A stretch of DNA of 32,397 nt from Clostridiales bacterium (GCA_019423725.1 JAHZAW010000058.1:1-32397), one strand, 5' to 3'. Positions 1 through 8,753 are shown, counted from the stretch's first letter. Made by a program: numbers and translations. The notes: a model not told the origin generated them from the letters alone.

Positions 1-645
1 GGCCTGATCGAGACTTATGATGATTCTGTTGCTGAAAAGGTAATAGACATAGAAGATGAAGTCGATAAGGTTGAGGACAGGCTTGGTTCATACCTTGTTC
101 AGATAAGCGGTAAAAACCTCAGCATAGAGGAAGGACATACAGTATCAATGCTTCTTCATTCACTTAATGACTTTGAGAGGATATCAGACCATGCGGTAAA
201 TATCCTTGAGGCTGCCAAGGAACTTAATGATAAGGGACTTTCGTTCAGCAATAAGGGACTTAATGAATTAAGAGTTTATTCTGAGGCTGTAAAAGAAATA
301 CTTGACATTACAATGAAAGCGTTTGAAAATATGGATAAGGAAATTGCCAAAACCGTTGAACCGCTTGAAGATGTAATAGACGATCTTAATATTGAGATCA
401 AGGAAAAACATATTAAACGACTTAGAAGTGGAGAATGTACTACAGAACTTGGATTTATACTTTCGGATATGACAACAAGTTTTGAGAGAGTTGCGGACCA
501 CTGTTCAAACATCGCCATATATGTTCTGCAGGCGGATCAGGAGGAAATGGACCCCCATAATTTCCTGCTTCAGCATGGAATGGAAGGAAACAAAAAATTC
601 CAGGAGAAATATATGGAGTATAAGAGTAAATATACTATTGAATAA
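1..645 (+). CDS. Na/Pi cotransporter family protein, C-terminal PhoU-like domain (5' end outside window)
   Basis: The reading frame is open from base 1, so this is the last 214 residues of a longer protein. Two copies of the PhoU metal-binding helix motif are visible, DFERISDHAVNI near residue 54 and SFERVADHCSNI near residue 161. This duplicated E/DxxxD pattern is typical of the PhoU domain that follows the membrane part of NptA-type sodium/phosphate cotransporters. No transmembrane segment lies in the visible part, which fits a cytoplasmic regulatory domain. The stop codon is 15 bases before a PhoB-like regulator gene, so the three genes probably form one phosphate-uptake and sensing operon. 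A free-standing PhoU is the alternative; the sequence upstream of the window would decide. Confidence 0.83.
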   Translation, partial: GLIETYDDSVAEKVIDIEDEVDKVEDRLGSYLVQISGKNLSIEEGHTVSMLLHSLNDFERISDHAVNILEAAKELNDKGLSFSNKGLNELRVYSEAVKEILDITMKAFENMDKEIAKTVEPLEDVIDDLNIEIKEKHIKRLRSGECTTELGFILSDMTTSFERVADHCSNIAIYVLQADQEEMDPHNFLLQHGMEGNKKFQEKYMEYKSKYTIE

Positions 646-660
646 TCAGAGGTGTTTGCA

Positions 661-1347
661 ATGGCGCTTATTTATATTGTCGAGGATGATGCCAATATCT
701 GCGAGATAGAGGCGATAGCATTAAAAAACAGCGGCCACACGGTGGAGACGTTTGAAAACGGAAGATCATTTTATGATAAACTTTCCGCCAACAGGCCGGA
801 TCTTACTATCCTTGACATTATGCTTCCGGATGAGGATGGTTTGGAGATATTAAGAAAAATACGCTCAAAACCTGATACCAGAAGGATACCTGTCATACTT
901 ATAAGTGCTAAGTCCACAGAGCTGGACAGGGTAAGGGGACTGGAAATAGGCGCTGATGATTATATAACTAAACCCTTTGGTGTAATGGAGCTCATAGCCA
1001 GGGTAAAGGCTCTTTTAAGGCGTACGGAAGAGGAAAGACGCATAGCTGGAAAGGAAAAGTATATACGTCTTGGAGACATTTTCATAGACGACTTCAGAAG
1101 GGTAGTATTTGTTGCTGACGAAAAATGTGAGCTTACCTATAAGGAATATGAACTGCTCAAGCTTCTTGTGCTTAATGAGGGCATAGTGCTCACCAGAGAC
1201 ATAATAATGGAAAAGGTCTGGGGAGTAGAGTTTGAAAGCGAATCAAGGACAGTTGATATGCACATAAAAACTCTGAGACAGAAGCTTGGAGAGGCCGGAA
1301 ATATAATAAAGACCGTTAGAAATGTCGGCTATGTGGCTGAACTATAA
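661..1347 (+). CDS. OmpR/PhoB-family response regulator
   Basis: This is a 228-residue DNA-binding response regulator. The receiver domain (about 1-120) has the acidic pair EDD at 8-10, the phospho-acceptor Asp52 in LTILDIMLP and the conserved Lys in ITKPFG. The C-terminal part (about 130-228) is a winged helix with LTYKEYELLKLL and the ending RTVDMHIKTLRQKLG. The ATG at 661 is preferred over the in-frame GTG at 652, because the AGAGG site at 648-652 lies 8 bases before 661 and would overlap 652. It sits between a PhoU-domain transporter and a PhoR-like kinase, 17 bases before the kinase, so control of phosphate-responsive genes is the likely role. The signal itself is inferred from context. 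Confidence 0.92.
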   Translation: MALIYIVEDDANICEIEAIALKNSGHTVETFENGRSFYDKLSANRPDLTILDIMLPDEDGLEILRKIRSKPDTRRIPVILISAKSTELDRVRGLEIGADDYITKPFGVMELIARVKALLRRTEEERRIAGKEKYIRLGDIFIDDFRRVVFVADEKCELTYKEYELLKLLVLNEGIVLTRDIIMEKVWGVEFESESRTVDMHIKTLRQKLGEAGNIIKTVRNVGYVAEL

Positions 1348-1364
1348 GAAAGCGGTGATAGTCT

Positions 1365-2675
1365 TTGAAAAGAAAAATAAATATGTATATGATAGCCGTT
1401 GCCATAATTGCCGTTTTGGCAACGGCTTTATTAATATCATCAGTATTCAGCGGCATAATAAGAAAGCAGATAAATGATGACCTAAAGAGTGCCTGTGCCA
1501 TTATAGCATCGGTGGACATAGATTCGGACGCTGATCTTGGACGGCTGGATTATGGAAGGATCAGTGCTGTATGGACCGATGAAAATGGAAAAGTTATACT
1601 TGATAATGCCGATAACGGCATTTATGGAGAAGATATTTCAGAATATCCGGAAATAGCTGATGCCATTGATAATGGTGAGGGTCAGTCAGTAGGAAAGGTC
1701 CAAAACAGCAGCAGGATAATTTACAGTTATGCAAAAAAACTAGAAAATGGAAATATATTAAGGGTATCTGCCACATCTGACAGCATCTATACAATGTTTG
1801 GAGAGATAGTGCCGTTTATCGCAGGAATAATCGTTATAATGGCTGTTTTATGTATAATCATAACAAGGGTGCTGGCTAGGAAAATAATAAATCCCATAAA
1901 GAAAATGGCCGATGACATAAGTTTTAAGGAACAGCCGGAATATGAGGAGCTCATACCGGTCATGAATGTCTTAAAGGAACAGCACGAGAATATCCTTAAT
2001 AATGCCCGTGTCAGACAGGAATTTTCGGCAAATGTATCCCACGAGTTAAAGACGCCCCTCACTATCATATCCGGTTATGCCGAACTTATAGAAAATAAGA
2101 TGGTAGACGAGGCTTCGGTGGTAAGATTTGCTGGAGAGATACATCATCATTCAGACAGGCTTTTGAGCCTTATAAATGATATAATAAAGCTCTCAGAGCT
2201 GGATTCCGAAAGCGTAGAAGTCGTATATGAGAATGTAGATCTGTCAGAGGTAGTAAATGAATGTATGAGGATGCTGAAGGAAAACGCCATGCAGCACAGC
2301 ATAACCCTTGAGACTGACTGCGACAGATGTGCAGTTATAAACGGCAGCAGGTCAATGCTTGAGGAACTGGTGACAAACCTTGTAAATAATGCCATCAGCT
2401 ATAATAAGCCAGGCGGCAACGTATGGGTAAGCGTAAAGAAAAACGATGAAGGAAGGATAGTGCTTACCGTAAAGGATAACGGAATAGGAATACCCGAAGA
2501 ACATCAGGAAAGGGTATTTGAAAGATTTTACCGTGTGGATAAGAGCCGTTCAAAGAGAAGCGGCGGTACTGGACTGGGACTTGCCATAGTCAAACATATA
2601 GCTGCCAGCCATAACGCTGTTATAACCCTTGAAAGTGAAGTTGGAAAAGGGACAACTGTAAAGGTAAAATTTTAA
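1365..2675 (+). CDS. PhoR-like sensor histidine kinase
   Basis: This is a 436-residue membrane kinase. The first membrane segment spans about residues 8-30, followed by an extracytoplasmic region of about 115 residues and a second membrane segment at 147-168. A short linker with only a HAMP-like start (INPIKKMADD) leads to the dimerisation and phospho-acceptor helix with His226 in SHELKTPLT. The ATPase domain shows the N box (LVTNLVNNA), G1 box (DNGIGIP), F box (FERFYRVDKS) and G2 box (GTGLGLAIV). The start is a TTG at 1365, with a GGTG site 8-9 bases upstream. The first internal ATG (1380) has no ribosome site. It is co-directional with the response regulator before it and should phosphorylate it. 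A terminator follows directly. Confidence 0.92.
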   Translation: MKRKINMYMIAVAIIAVLATALLISSVFSGIIRKQINDDLKSACAIIASVDIDSDADLGRLDYGRISAVWTDENGKVILDNADNGIYGEDISEYPEIADAIDNGEGQSVGKVQNSSRIIYSYAKKLENGNILRVSATSDSIYTMFGEIVPFIAGIIVIMAVLCIIITRVLARKIINPIKKMADDISFKEQPEYEELIPVMNVLKEQHENILNNARVRQEFSANVSHELKTPLTIISGYAELIENKMVDEASVVRFAGEIHHHSDRLLSLINDIIKLSELDSESVEVVYENVDLSEVVNECMRMLKENAMQHSITLETDCDRCAVINGSRSMLEELVTNLVNNAISYNKPGGNVWVSVKKNDEGRIVLTVKDNGIGIPEEHQERVFERFYRVDKSRSKRSGGTGLGLAIVKHIAASHNAVITLESEVGKGTTVKVKF

Positions 2676-2684
2676 AATAGACTT

Positions 2685-2712
2685 AAGTGCGCTTTAAATG
2701 CGCACTTTTTTT
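2685..2712 (+). terminator. Intrinsic terminator after the histidine kinase
   Basis: The 8-bp perfect stem AAGTGCGC / GCGCACTT with a 7-base loop is followed by a run of T. It lies 9 bases after the kinase stop and closes the phosphate-type operon. It also separates the operon from the convergent LysR gene. Confidence 0.85.
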
Positions 2713-2744
2713 ATGAAAAAAATCTATCATTTGATTGAAAATAA

Positions 2745-3647
2745 CTATTGAATTAATGTAGGCCAGAACTTTTCACTTTTTTCAGCAACGAAATCATAGA
2801 ATGACTTGACTACCGGCGGCATGTAAATTCTACTATCATTTACCATGTATATTTTCCTCTCACTCTCAATATCAACTATGGGTATTATTTTAACATTGAG
2901 ACGTATGATGAGTTCCGAATATGAGACTATGGCGATACCAAAATTCTTAGCCACAAGACCTGCCACGATACGGTCTTCCTCCACCTCGTAGGCCACCTTG
3001 GGCGATGCACCAATGCTTTCAAATATGCTGTCGGTAAGAGCCCTCATCCCTGAGCCCTTAGTGAAATAAACATATGGATAGTCGAGGGTCTCTCTCAGTG
3101 TTACCGTATATCTGCTGGCAAGGGGATGCTTGGGAGAAACTATAAGAACGAGGTTTTCCTTTATTATAGGTATCGATGTCAGCCCGAGTTCATCGGCTGG
3201 CTTTGAGCAGAATACCAGGTCATATTTTTTGGTCATCAGCCCCTTAATGAGGGTCTCAGTTATGCCGTTTCCAAAGGAGAATTTTATGTCTTTTCCGGCA
3301 TTTTCCTCAAGATAGACAGAAGCCATCTCAGGTATGAATTTTACACCAAGGGGGAGTATGAATCCAAGGCGTATGAGACCTTCTCCACTGGCGCTTTTTT
3401 TAATGGCCAAAAGCCCCTCATCTATGTCTGACAATGCCTTCTGAGCATATCCTAAAAACTGTTCTCCAAACCTGGTCAGGGTGATATTACGTCCGTCTTT
3501 TTCAAAGAGAGGAACACCAAGTTCACTCTCCAGCTGAGCTATAGCGTGGCTCAAACTGGGCTGAGTTATGCATAAATTCTTAGCTGCTTTTGTATAATGA
3601 CGGGTATTTACAAGTTCAACAAAATATCTTAAATGTGTCAAATTCAT
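2745..3647 (-). CDS. LysR-family transcriptional regulator
   Basis: A 300-residue protein of standard LysR length. The N-terminal winged helix-turn-helix (about 1-60) reads LRYFVELVNTRHYTKAA, then ITQPSLSHAIAQLE, then LFEKDGRNITLT, which is the classic pattern. The remainder is the periplasmic-binding-protein-like effector domain, including a GIAIVSYSEL segment near residue 235. The start has an AAGGAGG site 9 bases upstream. It is transcribed away from the CoA-transferase/acyl-CoA dehydrogenase genes across a 209-base gap. LysR proteins usually control the divergent neighbour in response to a pathway metabolite, so it is the likely regulator of that pair. The effector cannot be read from sequence. 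Confidence 0.93.
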   Translation of the reverse strand: MNLTHLRYFVELVNTRHYTKAAKNLCITQPSLSHAIAQLESELGVPLFEKDGRNITLTRFGEQFLGYAQKALSDIDEGLLAIKKSASGEGLIRLGFILPLGVKFIPEMASVYLEENAGKDIKFSFGNGITETLIKGLMTKKYDLVFCSKPADELGLTSIPIIKENLVLIVSPKHPLASRYTVTLRETLDYPYVYFTKGSGMRALTDSIFESIGASPKVAYEVEEDRIVAGLVAKNFGIAIVSYSELIIRLNVKIIPIVDIESERKIYMVNDSRIYMPPVVKSFYDFVAEKSEKFWPTLIQ

Positions 3648-3856
3648 GAAGTTTTTCCTCCTTGAAGATTAAGAACTATTATATATATTAACACAAATAT
3701 ATAGAGAAAATCTATTAAAATATTAAAATATTTAATTTGTTATTTGTAAAATCGTATGTTACATTGAACAAGTAATGAGGCATTAATATATGCCAAAATA
3801 TATTTATTATATAAATTTATTTTGCTTATTTAATAGTCAGGAGGGAGTATAATAAT
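3648..3856. promoter_or_regulatory. Divergent control region between LysR and CoA-transferase genes
   Basis: This gap is very AT-rich. For the plus strand, TTGAAC at 3764-3769 and TATATG at 3787-3792 are 17 bases apart. A second candidate is TTGTTA at 3737-3742 with TACATT at 3760-3765, also 17 apart. Neither is strong, which fits an activator-dependent promoter. T-N11-A patterns, the loose LysR box, are so frequent in this AT-rich stretch that I do not assign one. Confidence 0.35.
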
Positions 3857-5116
3857 ATGGAGAAAAGAAAAACGATAATACCGGAATTCGGACCTTTTTC
3901 AGGAATGAGAGTTATATCTGCTGGATCATTGGTAGCAATGCCCCACGCAGGAGCTATGCTGGCTGATTTTGGTGCCGAAGTAATACATATAGAGCGTCCC
4001 GGAGTTGGAGACACATTCAGAGTACTTTCACCTTTCTCAGAAAAATCAGAAAAGCCCTTAAGTACATCTTGGGCACAGGAAGGAAGAAACAGACTCAGCC
4101 TTACCCTTGAGCTTGATCTTCATGATCCCGATGTAAAGAAACTGTTTTATAAACTCATAGAAGAATCTGATATATTTATGGAGAACCTGGTATGGCTCGA
4201 TAAACTTGGAATAAGCGACGAGGAACTTCTTAAGGTAAACCCCAGACTTGTTATAGCCCATGTAAGCGGCTACGGCAGACCTGAGTTTGGCGGCGACCCT
4301 GAGATATGCAACAGAGCATCATACGATATGATAGGCCAGGCATTCAGCGGTTATATGTATCTTAACGGCGACCCTGAGAATCCTACACCTTCAGTAACAA
4401 AACCTTGGATGAACGACTATGTTGCAGGTCTCCACTGTCTGTTTGGCGTACTTGCTGCATATATGAACGTACTTAAGACAGGAAAGGGCCAGGTAGTCGA
4501 TGTAGCACAGTTTGAAGCATGCGCAAGGATCATGTGTGACACATTCGTTACATATTCAGAAAACCATAAGGTTGCATATAGAAGCGGTTCCAAGTCACTG
4601 GCATTCCAGCCCTATGGAATTTTCCTTGATAAGGATGGAGCTTATGTTGCCATCGGAGCCTTCGGAGCATCTGTTTATAAGAGATTTATCCAGGCAGTTG
4701 GCTGGGATATAAATTATTATGATTTCAAGAGCTGCTCATCAGGACAGGCAGCAATCCAGTCAGAAAAAGGACAGGAACTGGATAGAAAGATAGTTCAGTG
4801 GTGTGCCGAGAGAACAGCTGATGAGATAGTTGAACAGCTGTCCAAGTTCAAAGTTCCCTGCTCAAAGGTAAACAATGCAGAAGACTGCTTCAACAGCAAA
4901 CATTTCAGAGACAGAGACGACTTTGTAACATATGTTGACCAGACAAAGGGCAGTGAAGTAACAGCATTCGGTATATGTCCTAAACTCAGTGAGACACCCG
5001 GTAAAGTATGGAGAGGCGCTCCTGTTATAGGCCAGGATACAGACACTATCCTTAAGGAAATTGCTGGTTACTCAGATGAAGAGATCAAGAATTTAAGAGA
5101 CAAACATCTTATTTAA
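3857..5116 (+). CDS. CaiB/BaiF-type (family III) CoA-transferase
   Basis: This 419-residue protein resembles L-carnitine CoA-transferase CaiB along its length, with extra length at the N terminus. Visible features are GPFSGMRVI near the start, ADFGAEVIHIERPGVGD (36-52), RLSLTLELDL, PRLVIAHVSGYG (129-140), QAFSGYMYLNGDPENP, and Asp187 in PWMNDYVAG, which aligns with the aspartate nucleophile of this family (Asp169 in CaiB). The C-terminal part has KVPCSKVNN and PGKVWRGAPVIGQDT. Family III enzymes move CoA between carboxylic acids in the cytoplasm. The acyl-CoA dehydrogenase gene follows 35 bases later, so the pair probably activates and then oxidises or reduces an organic acid. Carnitine/crotonobetaine-like, aryl-acrylate-like and other acids are all possible; the substrate is not determined. 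The AGGAGGG site is 11 bases before the ATG. Confidence 0.88.
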   Translation: MEKRKTIIPEFGPFSGMRVISAGSLVAMPHAGAMLADFGAEVIHIERPGVGDTFRVLSPFSEKSEKPLSTSWAQEGRNRLSLTLELDLHDPDVKKLFYKLIEESDIFMENLVWLDKLGISDEELLKVNPRLVIAHVSGYGRPEFGGDPEICNRASYDMIGQAFSGYMYLNGDPENPTPSVTKPWMNDYVAGLHCLFGVLAAYMNVLKTGKGQVVDVAQFEACARIMCDTFVTYSENHKVAYRSGSKSLAFQPYGIFLDKDGAYVAIGAFGASVYKRFIQAVGWDINYYDFKSCSSGQAAIQSEKGQELDRKIVQWCAERTADEIVEQLSKFKVPCSKVNNAEDCFNSKHFRDRDDFVTYVDQTKGSEVTAFGICPKLSETPGKVWRGAPVIGQDTDTILKEIAGYSDEEIKNLRDKHLI

Positions 5117-5151
5117 TTATATAATCGTTAATATAGAATCCAGAAAGGGGT

Positions 5152-6294
5152 ATGATGAACATGGGATATGTACTTACAGATGAACAGAAAGATTTAAAAT
5201 CAATGGTAGCTAATTTTATGTCAAAAGAGGTAAAACCTCGTCTTCATGAAATAGACGCAAGCGGAGAATTCCCCGTTGATATATATAAACAGGCATTTGA
5301 TATGGGACTTCATATGCTGGAGATCCCTGAAGAATTTGGCGGAAGCGGCCTTGACCATCAGACCGTTGGAATCCTTCTTGAGGAAATGGGATATTATGAT
5401 CCTGGATTTGCCATCACAATGCTTTGCAGTGCACTTGCATTAAAATGTGTTCTTATCGGCGGCACCGATGAACAGAAGGCAAGGGTAGCACAGCTCATTG
5501 GTGACGGCGGATTTGGAGCATTCTGCCTTACAGAAGCTGATGCCGGTTCAGATGCAGCCAGCCTTAAAACATCATATAAAGAGGATGAAAACGGCTATGT
5601 TATCGATGGCAGCAAATGCTTTGTAACAAATGGACAGTATGCCGATGTATATATCGTTTTCGCTACAAAGGATAAAAAACTTGGACCTAAGGGAATCTCA
5701 GCATTTATCGTTGAGAAAGACCGTGAAGGTGTTATGATAGGAGCCCATGAGGATAAGATGGGACTTAGACTTTCAAATACTTGTGATGTAGCTTTCCAGG
5801 AAGTACATGTTCCCAAGGAGAACCTTCTTGGAGTAGAGGGCAAAGGATTCAATATTGCCATGGCTGGACTTGATGAAGGACGTCTTCACAATGCATGTAT
5901 TTCAACAGGAATCTGCCAGGCTGCCCTTGATGAAGCTGTTAAATACGCAAAAGAGCGTAAAACATTTGGTGTTCCCATTATCAAACACCAGGCTATACAG
6001 ATGATGCTTGCGGATATGGCCATCAGCACAGAGGCCGCAAGACAGCTTGTAAGAAGCGGAATGTATGCCCTTGATATGGATCTTCCCACAACAAAGATCG
6101 CATCTATGGCAAAGACATTCTGTGCTGATTCAGCTGTAAAGGTAACCACAGACGCCGTTCAGGTATTAGGCGGATATGGATACAGTAGAGATTACCCCGT
6201 TGAGAAAATGATGAGAGACGCTAAGATCTTCCAGATCTTTGAGGGAACAAATCAGATCCAGCGTATGGTAATCGCTAGGGAATTATCAAGATAA
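5152..6294 (+). CDS. Acyl-CoA dehydrogenase
   Basis: An FAD-dependent dehydrogenase of about 380 residues, the usual length of the short-chain/butyryl-CoA type. It has the FAD/substrate segments AFCLTEADAGSDAASLKT (about 124-141) and GSKCFVTNGQYAD, then KMGLRLSNTCDVAF, ERKTFGVPIIKHQAIQ and VQVLGGYGYSRDYPVEKMMRD. The catalytic base is Glu364 in IFEGTNQIQRMV, the position used by butyryl- and short-chain enzymes. Three in-frame starts (5152, 5155, 5161) crowd the AAAGGGG site at 5144-5150. By spacing 5155 is the most natural, but the choice changes at most three residues. It follows the CaiB-type transferase in the same direction. No EtfA/EtfB genes are adjacent, so electrons must pass to a flavoprotein encoded elsewhere. 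It could work as a reductase on an enoyl-CoA. Confidence 0.9.
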   Translation: MMNMGYVLTDEQKDLKSMVANFMSKEVKPRLHEIDASGEFPVDIYKQAFDMGLHMLEIPEEFGGSGLDHQTVGILLEEMGYYDPGFAITMLCSALALKCVLIGGTDEQKARVAQLIGDGGFGAFCLTEADAGSDAASLKTSYKEDENGYVIDGSKCFVTNGQYADVYIVFATKDKKLGPKGISAFIVEKDREGVMIGAHEDKMGLRLSNTCDVAFQEVHVPKENLLGVEGKGFNIAMAGLDEGRLHNACISTGICQAALDEAVKYAKERKTFGVPIIKHQAIQMMLADMAISTEAARQLVRSGMYALDMDLPTTKIASMAKTFCADSAVKVTTDAVQVLGGYGYSRDYPVEKMMRDAKIFQIFEGTNQIQRMVIARELSR

Positions 6295-6413
6295 CAAGTT
6301 ATTAATATATATTGTTTTATTTAACTTCGCTCCCCATATATTCTTTTTAACGTCCTTTAATAGGATGATGCCAAAGGATTTTTATAAGCTGTAAAAAAAC
6401 CTAGCTCCAAATT

Positions 6414-6450
6414 AAAAACAGAACAGGCTTTTAAAGCCGGTTCTGTTTTT
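6414..6450. terminator. Bidirectional intrinsic terminator
   Basis: A long near-perfect inverted repeat (AAAAACAGAAC with its complement GTTCTGTTTTT, inner GGCTTT / AAGCC, one mismatch) has T on the 3' side on both strands. It lies between the convergent acyl-CoA dehydrogenase and ParC-like genes and can serve both. Confidence 0.82.
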
Positions 6451-6477
6451 ACTAATCAGAGTATGGATAAATAAGCA

Positions 6478-6522
6478 GACATAAAAGCCGAAAGCATCAT
6501 GCTTAAGGGCGTTTTTTATGTC
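6478..6522. terminator. Second hairpin between convergent genes
   Basis: The outer arms GACATAAAA / TTTTATGTC enclose GCC / GGC and an inner AAGCAT-C-ATGCTT hairpin. T-rich tracts occur on both strands. It lies 12 bases beyond the ParC-like stop and is probably the proximal terminator of the topoisomerase operon. Confidence 0.6.
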
Positions 6523-6533
6523 CGATTTTAATT

Positions 6534-8753
6534 TTATAATCTTATCTGTCCCGGTATATTGTTATTTTCCGATTCTTCCGGTGTAAGGGAAGCTCCAGAT
6601 GATGTAAGTTTCTTTGTCCTGTATCTCTCAATGTCACCACTTATGAAATCAGCAGCATTGAACATACGGGTAATAAAGCTTTTCTTTTTCATGGTGAATA
6701 CCTGTACTCCTCCGGATGTCTTATTGACGTTGAGGGGGATAAGTTCTGTATTGAAAAGAAGAGCCTTATCAGTATCCCTGATGAGCACTATGTCACAGTC
6801 CTCGCTGGAGAATGTCATTCCGATGACCGGTGATTTTGAGGAATAGGCATTTACAAGTTTCTTTCTATTGGTCTTTGTGGCATAGGCATCAAGGTTTACC
6901 TTGGATACCTTTCCGTTTTCAAAGGCAAATATCATATATCCGGAATAGTCCATAGTCGCGGTAAAATAGATTATTTTCTCATTTTCCTCAAGGCTCAGTA
7001 TATTTGCAAGATATTCGCCAAAGCTTGAGGCCTTGCAGTCAGCGATGTCATTGGCCTTGAGCTTATATACATTGTGCTTATCTGAGAAAAATACTATGTC
7101 CATACGGTTCGTTGCCTCACATTCACAAAGTATGCTGTCCTCTTCCTTAAGTTTCTGCTCAGGGCTTGTCCTGAGGGAGGTGAGGGGTATCTTTTTGAAG
7201 TAATTGTGTACTGTGAGGAAAAGTTTGATGCCGTAATCTTCAATAAGATCCTCGGCCTGTATTTTTTCCGTATCCACATCAGATATTATGGATGTCCTTC
7301 TGGGTGTTCCGTATTTTTTTGCTACATTTTTAAGTTCCTTTGAAATTATCCTCTTTACCTTTGTATCACTGGATAGTATATCGTTCAGGTCAGCTATGCT
7401 GTCCACTAATTCACTTATTTCCTGTATACGGTTGAGGATATATTCCTTATTTATGTTCCTGAGCTTTATTTCAGCCACATATTCAGCCTGTTTCTGGTCG
7501 ATGTCAAATCCTGTTATAAGGTTAGGAATTACCATTGCATCAACTTCAGTGTTTCTGATTATGTCGATGGCCTTGTCTATATCCAGGAGTATTTTTGAAA
7601 GTCCCTGGAGAAGATGGAGCTTTGCGCTCTTTTTATCCAGATCATATTTAAGACGGCGTTTAACACATTCCATACGGAAGTTTACCCATTCAGCCATAAC
7701 TCCCTTTATGCCCAGGGTCTGGGGCCTGCCTTTTATGAGCAGGTTAAAGTTGCAGCTGAAGGAGTCACACAGGGTAGTAAGGCTGTAAAGTTTAGCCATG
7801 AGCATGTCAGGATCAGAATTTCGTTTTATGTCTATGGCGATCTTGAGGCCTTTAAGGTCGGTCTCGTCACGCACATCCGTTATATCCCTGATTTTTCCGC
7901 TCTTTACAAGCAGTATTATTTTGTCGATTATGGTCTCAACGTTTGTGGTGTAGGGTATCTCATAAATTTCTATACAGCTGTTTTTCTTATCATATCTATA
8001 TTTAGCCCTAACCTTGAAACTGCCTCGTCCGCTTTCGTATATGGCGTTCATTTCCTCGGGGTTATAAATGAGCTCTCCGCCTCCGGGAAAATCCGGACCC
8101 TTTATATAACTTGTGAGATCACAGTCAGGATTTGATATAAAGGCAGATGTGGCCTCGCATATCTCCACAAGATTGAAGCTGCAGAATGAACTTGCCATAC
8201 CTACGGCTATACCCTGATTTGGATTTACCAGTATATTAGGGAAGCTGGTGGGAAGCAGAACAGGTTCCTTGTCCGTGGCATCAAAGTTATCGACAAAGTC
8301 TACTGAGTTTTTGTCTATATCTCCGAATATCTCGTTGCAGATGGGAGCCAGCTTGGCCTCCGTATACCTGGGAGCAGCATAGGCCATATCCCTGGAATAC
8401 TGTTTTCCAAAGTTTCCCTTGGAATCGATGAAGGGGATAAGAAGGGAACCGTTTCCCTCTGTGAGCCTTACCATTGTCTCGTATATGGCAGCATCACCAT
8501 GGGGGTTGAGATGCATGGTCTGTCCAACGATGTTGGATGACTTGGTTCTTCCTCCGTTTTGGAGTCCCATTTTATACATGGTGTAGAGAAGTTTCCTGTG
8601 GGATGGCTTGAACCCGTCTATCTCTGGTATAGCTCGCGACACAATGACACTCATGGCATAGGGCATATAGTTGACCTCCAGGGTGTCGGTTATCTTTTGT
8701 TCAGTTATTATTATATTTTCATTATCGTTTGTGTCTTTAGTTTTTCTGGCCAT
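6534..8753 (-). CDS. parC: Topoisomerase IV subunit A-like (ParC/GyrA family)
   Basis: This 739-residue protein is the DNA breakage-reunion subunit of a type IIA topoisomerase. It shows YAMSVIVSRAIPEIDGFKPS (32-51, normally ending in RDGLKPV), NPHGDAAIYETMVRL (83-97), FGKQYSRDMAYAAPRYTEAK with catalytic Tyr130, and LLPTSFPNILVNPNQGIAVGMA. A shortened C-terminal beta-pinwheel begins at about residue 500. I find no QRRGGKG gyrase box, which argues for topoisomerase IV rather than gyrase. The residue equivalent to E. coli GyrA Ser83 is Ala88 and the Asp87 position is Glu92. The gene starts 51 bases after the ParE-like gene and has its own AAAGAGGT site, so the two are co-transcribed. It should decatenate chromosomes with that partner. 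Family assignment is firm; ParC versus a divergent GyrA paralogue is less so. Confidence 0.88.
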   Translation of the reverse strand: MARKTKDTNDNENIIITEQKITDTLEVNYMPYAMSVIVSRAIPEIDGFKPSHRKLLYTMYKMGLQNGGRTKSSNIVGQTMHLNPHGDAAIYETMVRLTEGNGSLLIPFIDSKGNFGKQYSRDMAYAAPRYTEAKLAPICNEIFGDIDKNSVDFVDNFDATDKEPVLLPTSFPNILVNPNQGIAVGMASSFCSFNLVEICEATSAFISNPDCDLTSYIKGPDFPGGGELIYNPEEMNAIYESGRGSFKVRAKYRYDKKNSCIEIYEIPYTTNVETIIDKIILLVKSGKIRDITDVRDETDLKGLKIAIDIKRNSDPDMLMAKLYSLTTLCDSFSCNFNLLIKGRPQTLGIKGVMAEWVNFRMECVKRRLKYDLDKKSAKLHLLQGLSKILLDIDKAIDIIRNTEVDAMVIPNLITGFDIDQKQAEYVAEIKLRNINKEYILNRIQEISELVDSIADLNDILSSDTKVKRIISKELKNVAKKYGTPRRTSIISDVDTEKIQAEDLIEDYGIKLFLTVHNYFKKIPLTSLRTSPEQKLKEEDSILCECEATNRMDIVFFSDKHNVYKLKANDIADCKASSFGEYLANILSLEENEKIIYFTATMDYSGYMIFAFENGKVSKVNLDAYATKTNRKKLVNAYSSKSPVIGMTFSSEDCDIVLIRDTDKALLFNTELIPLNVNKTSGGVQVFTMKKKSFITRMFNAADFISGDIERYRTKKLTSSGASLTPEESENNNIPGQIRL

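Noticed and set aside
652..660. GTG start three codons before the response regulator ATG
   Set aside because: It overlaps the AGAGG ribosome site that is well spaced for the ATG at 661, and family alignment starts at the ATG.
7288..7788. 166-codon plus-strand ORF
   Set aside because: It is antisense to the conserved ParC-like gene, lacks a ribosome site and resembles no protein; the other long antisense ORFs (for example 9285-9770 and 22347-22859) were rejected for the same reasons.
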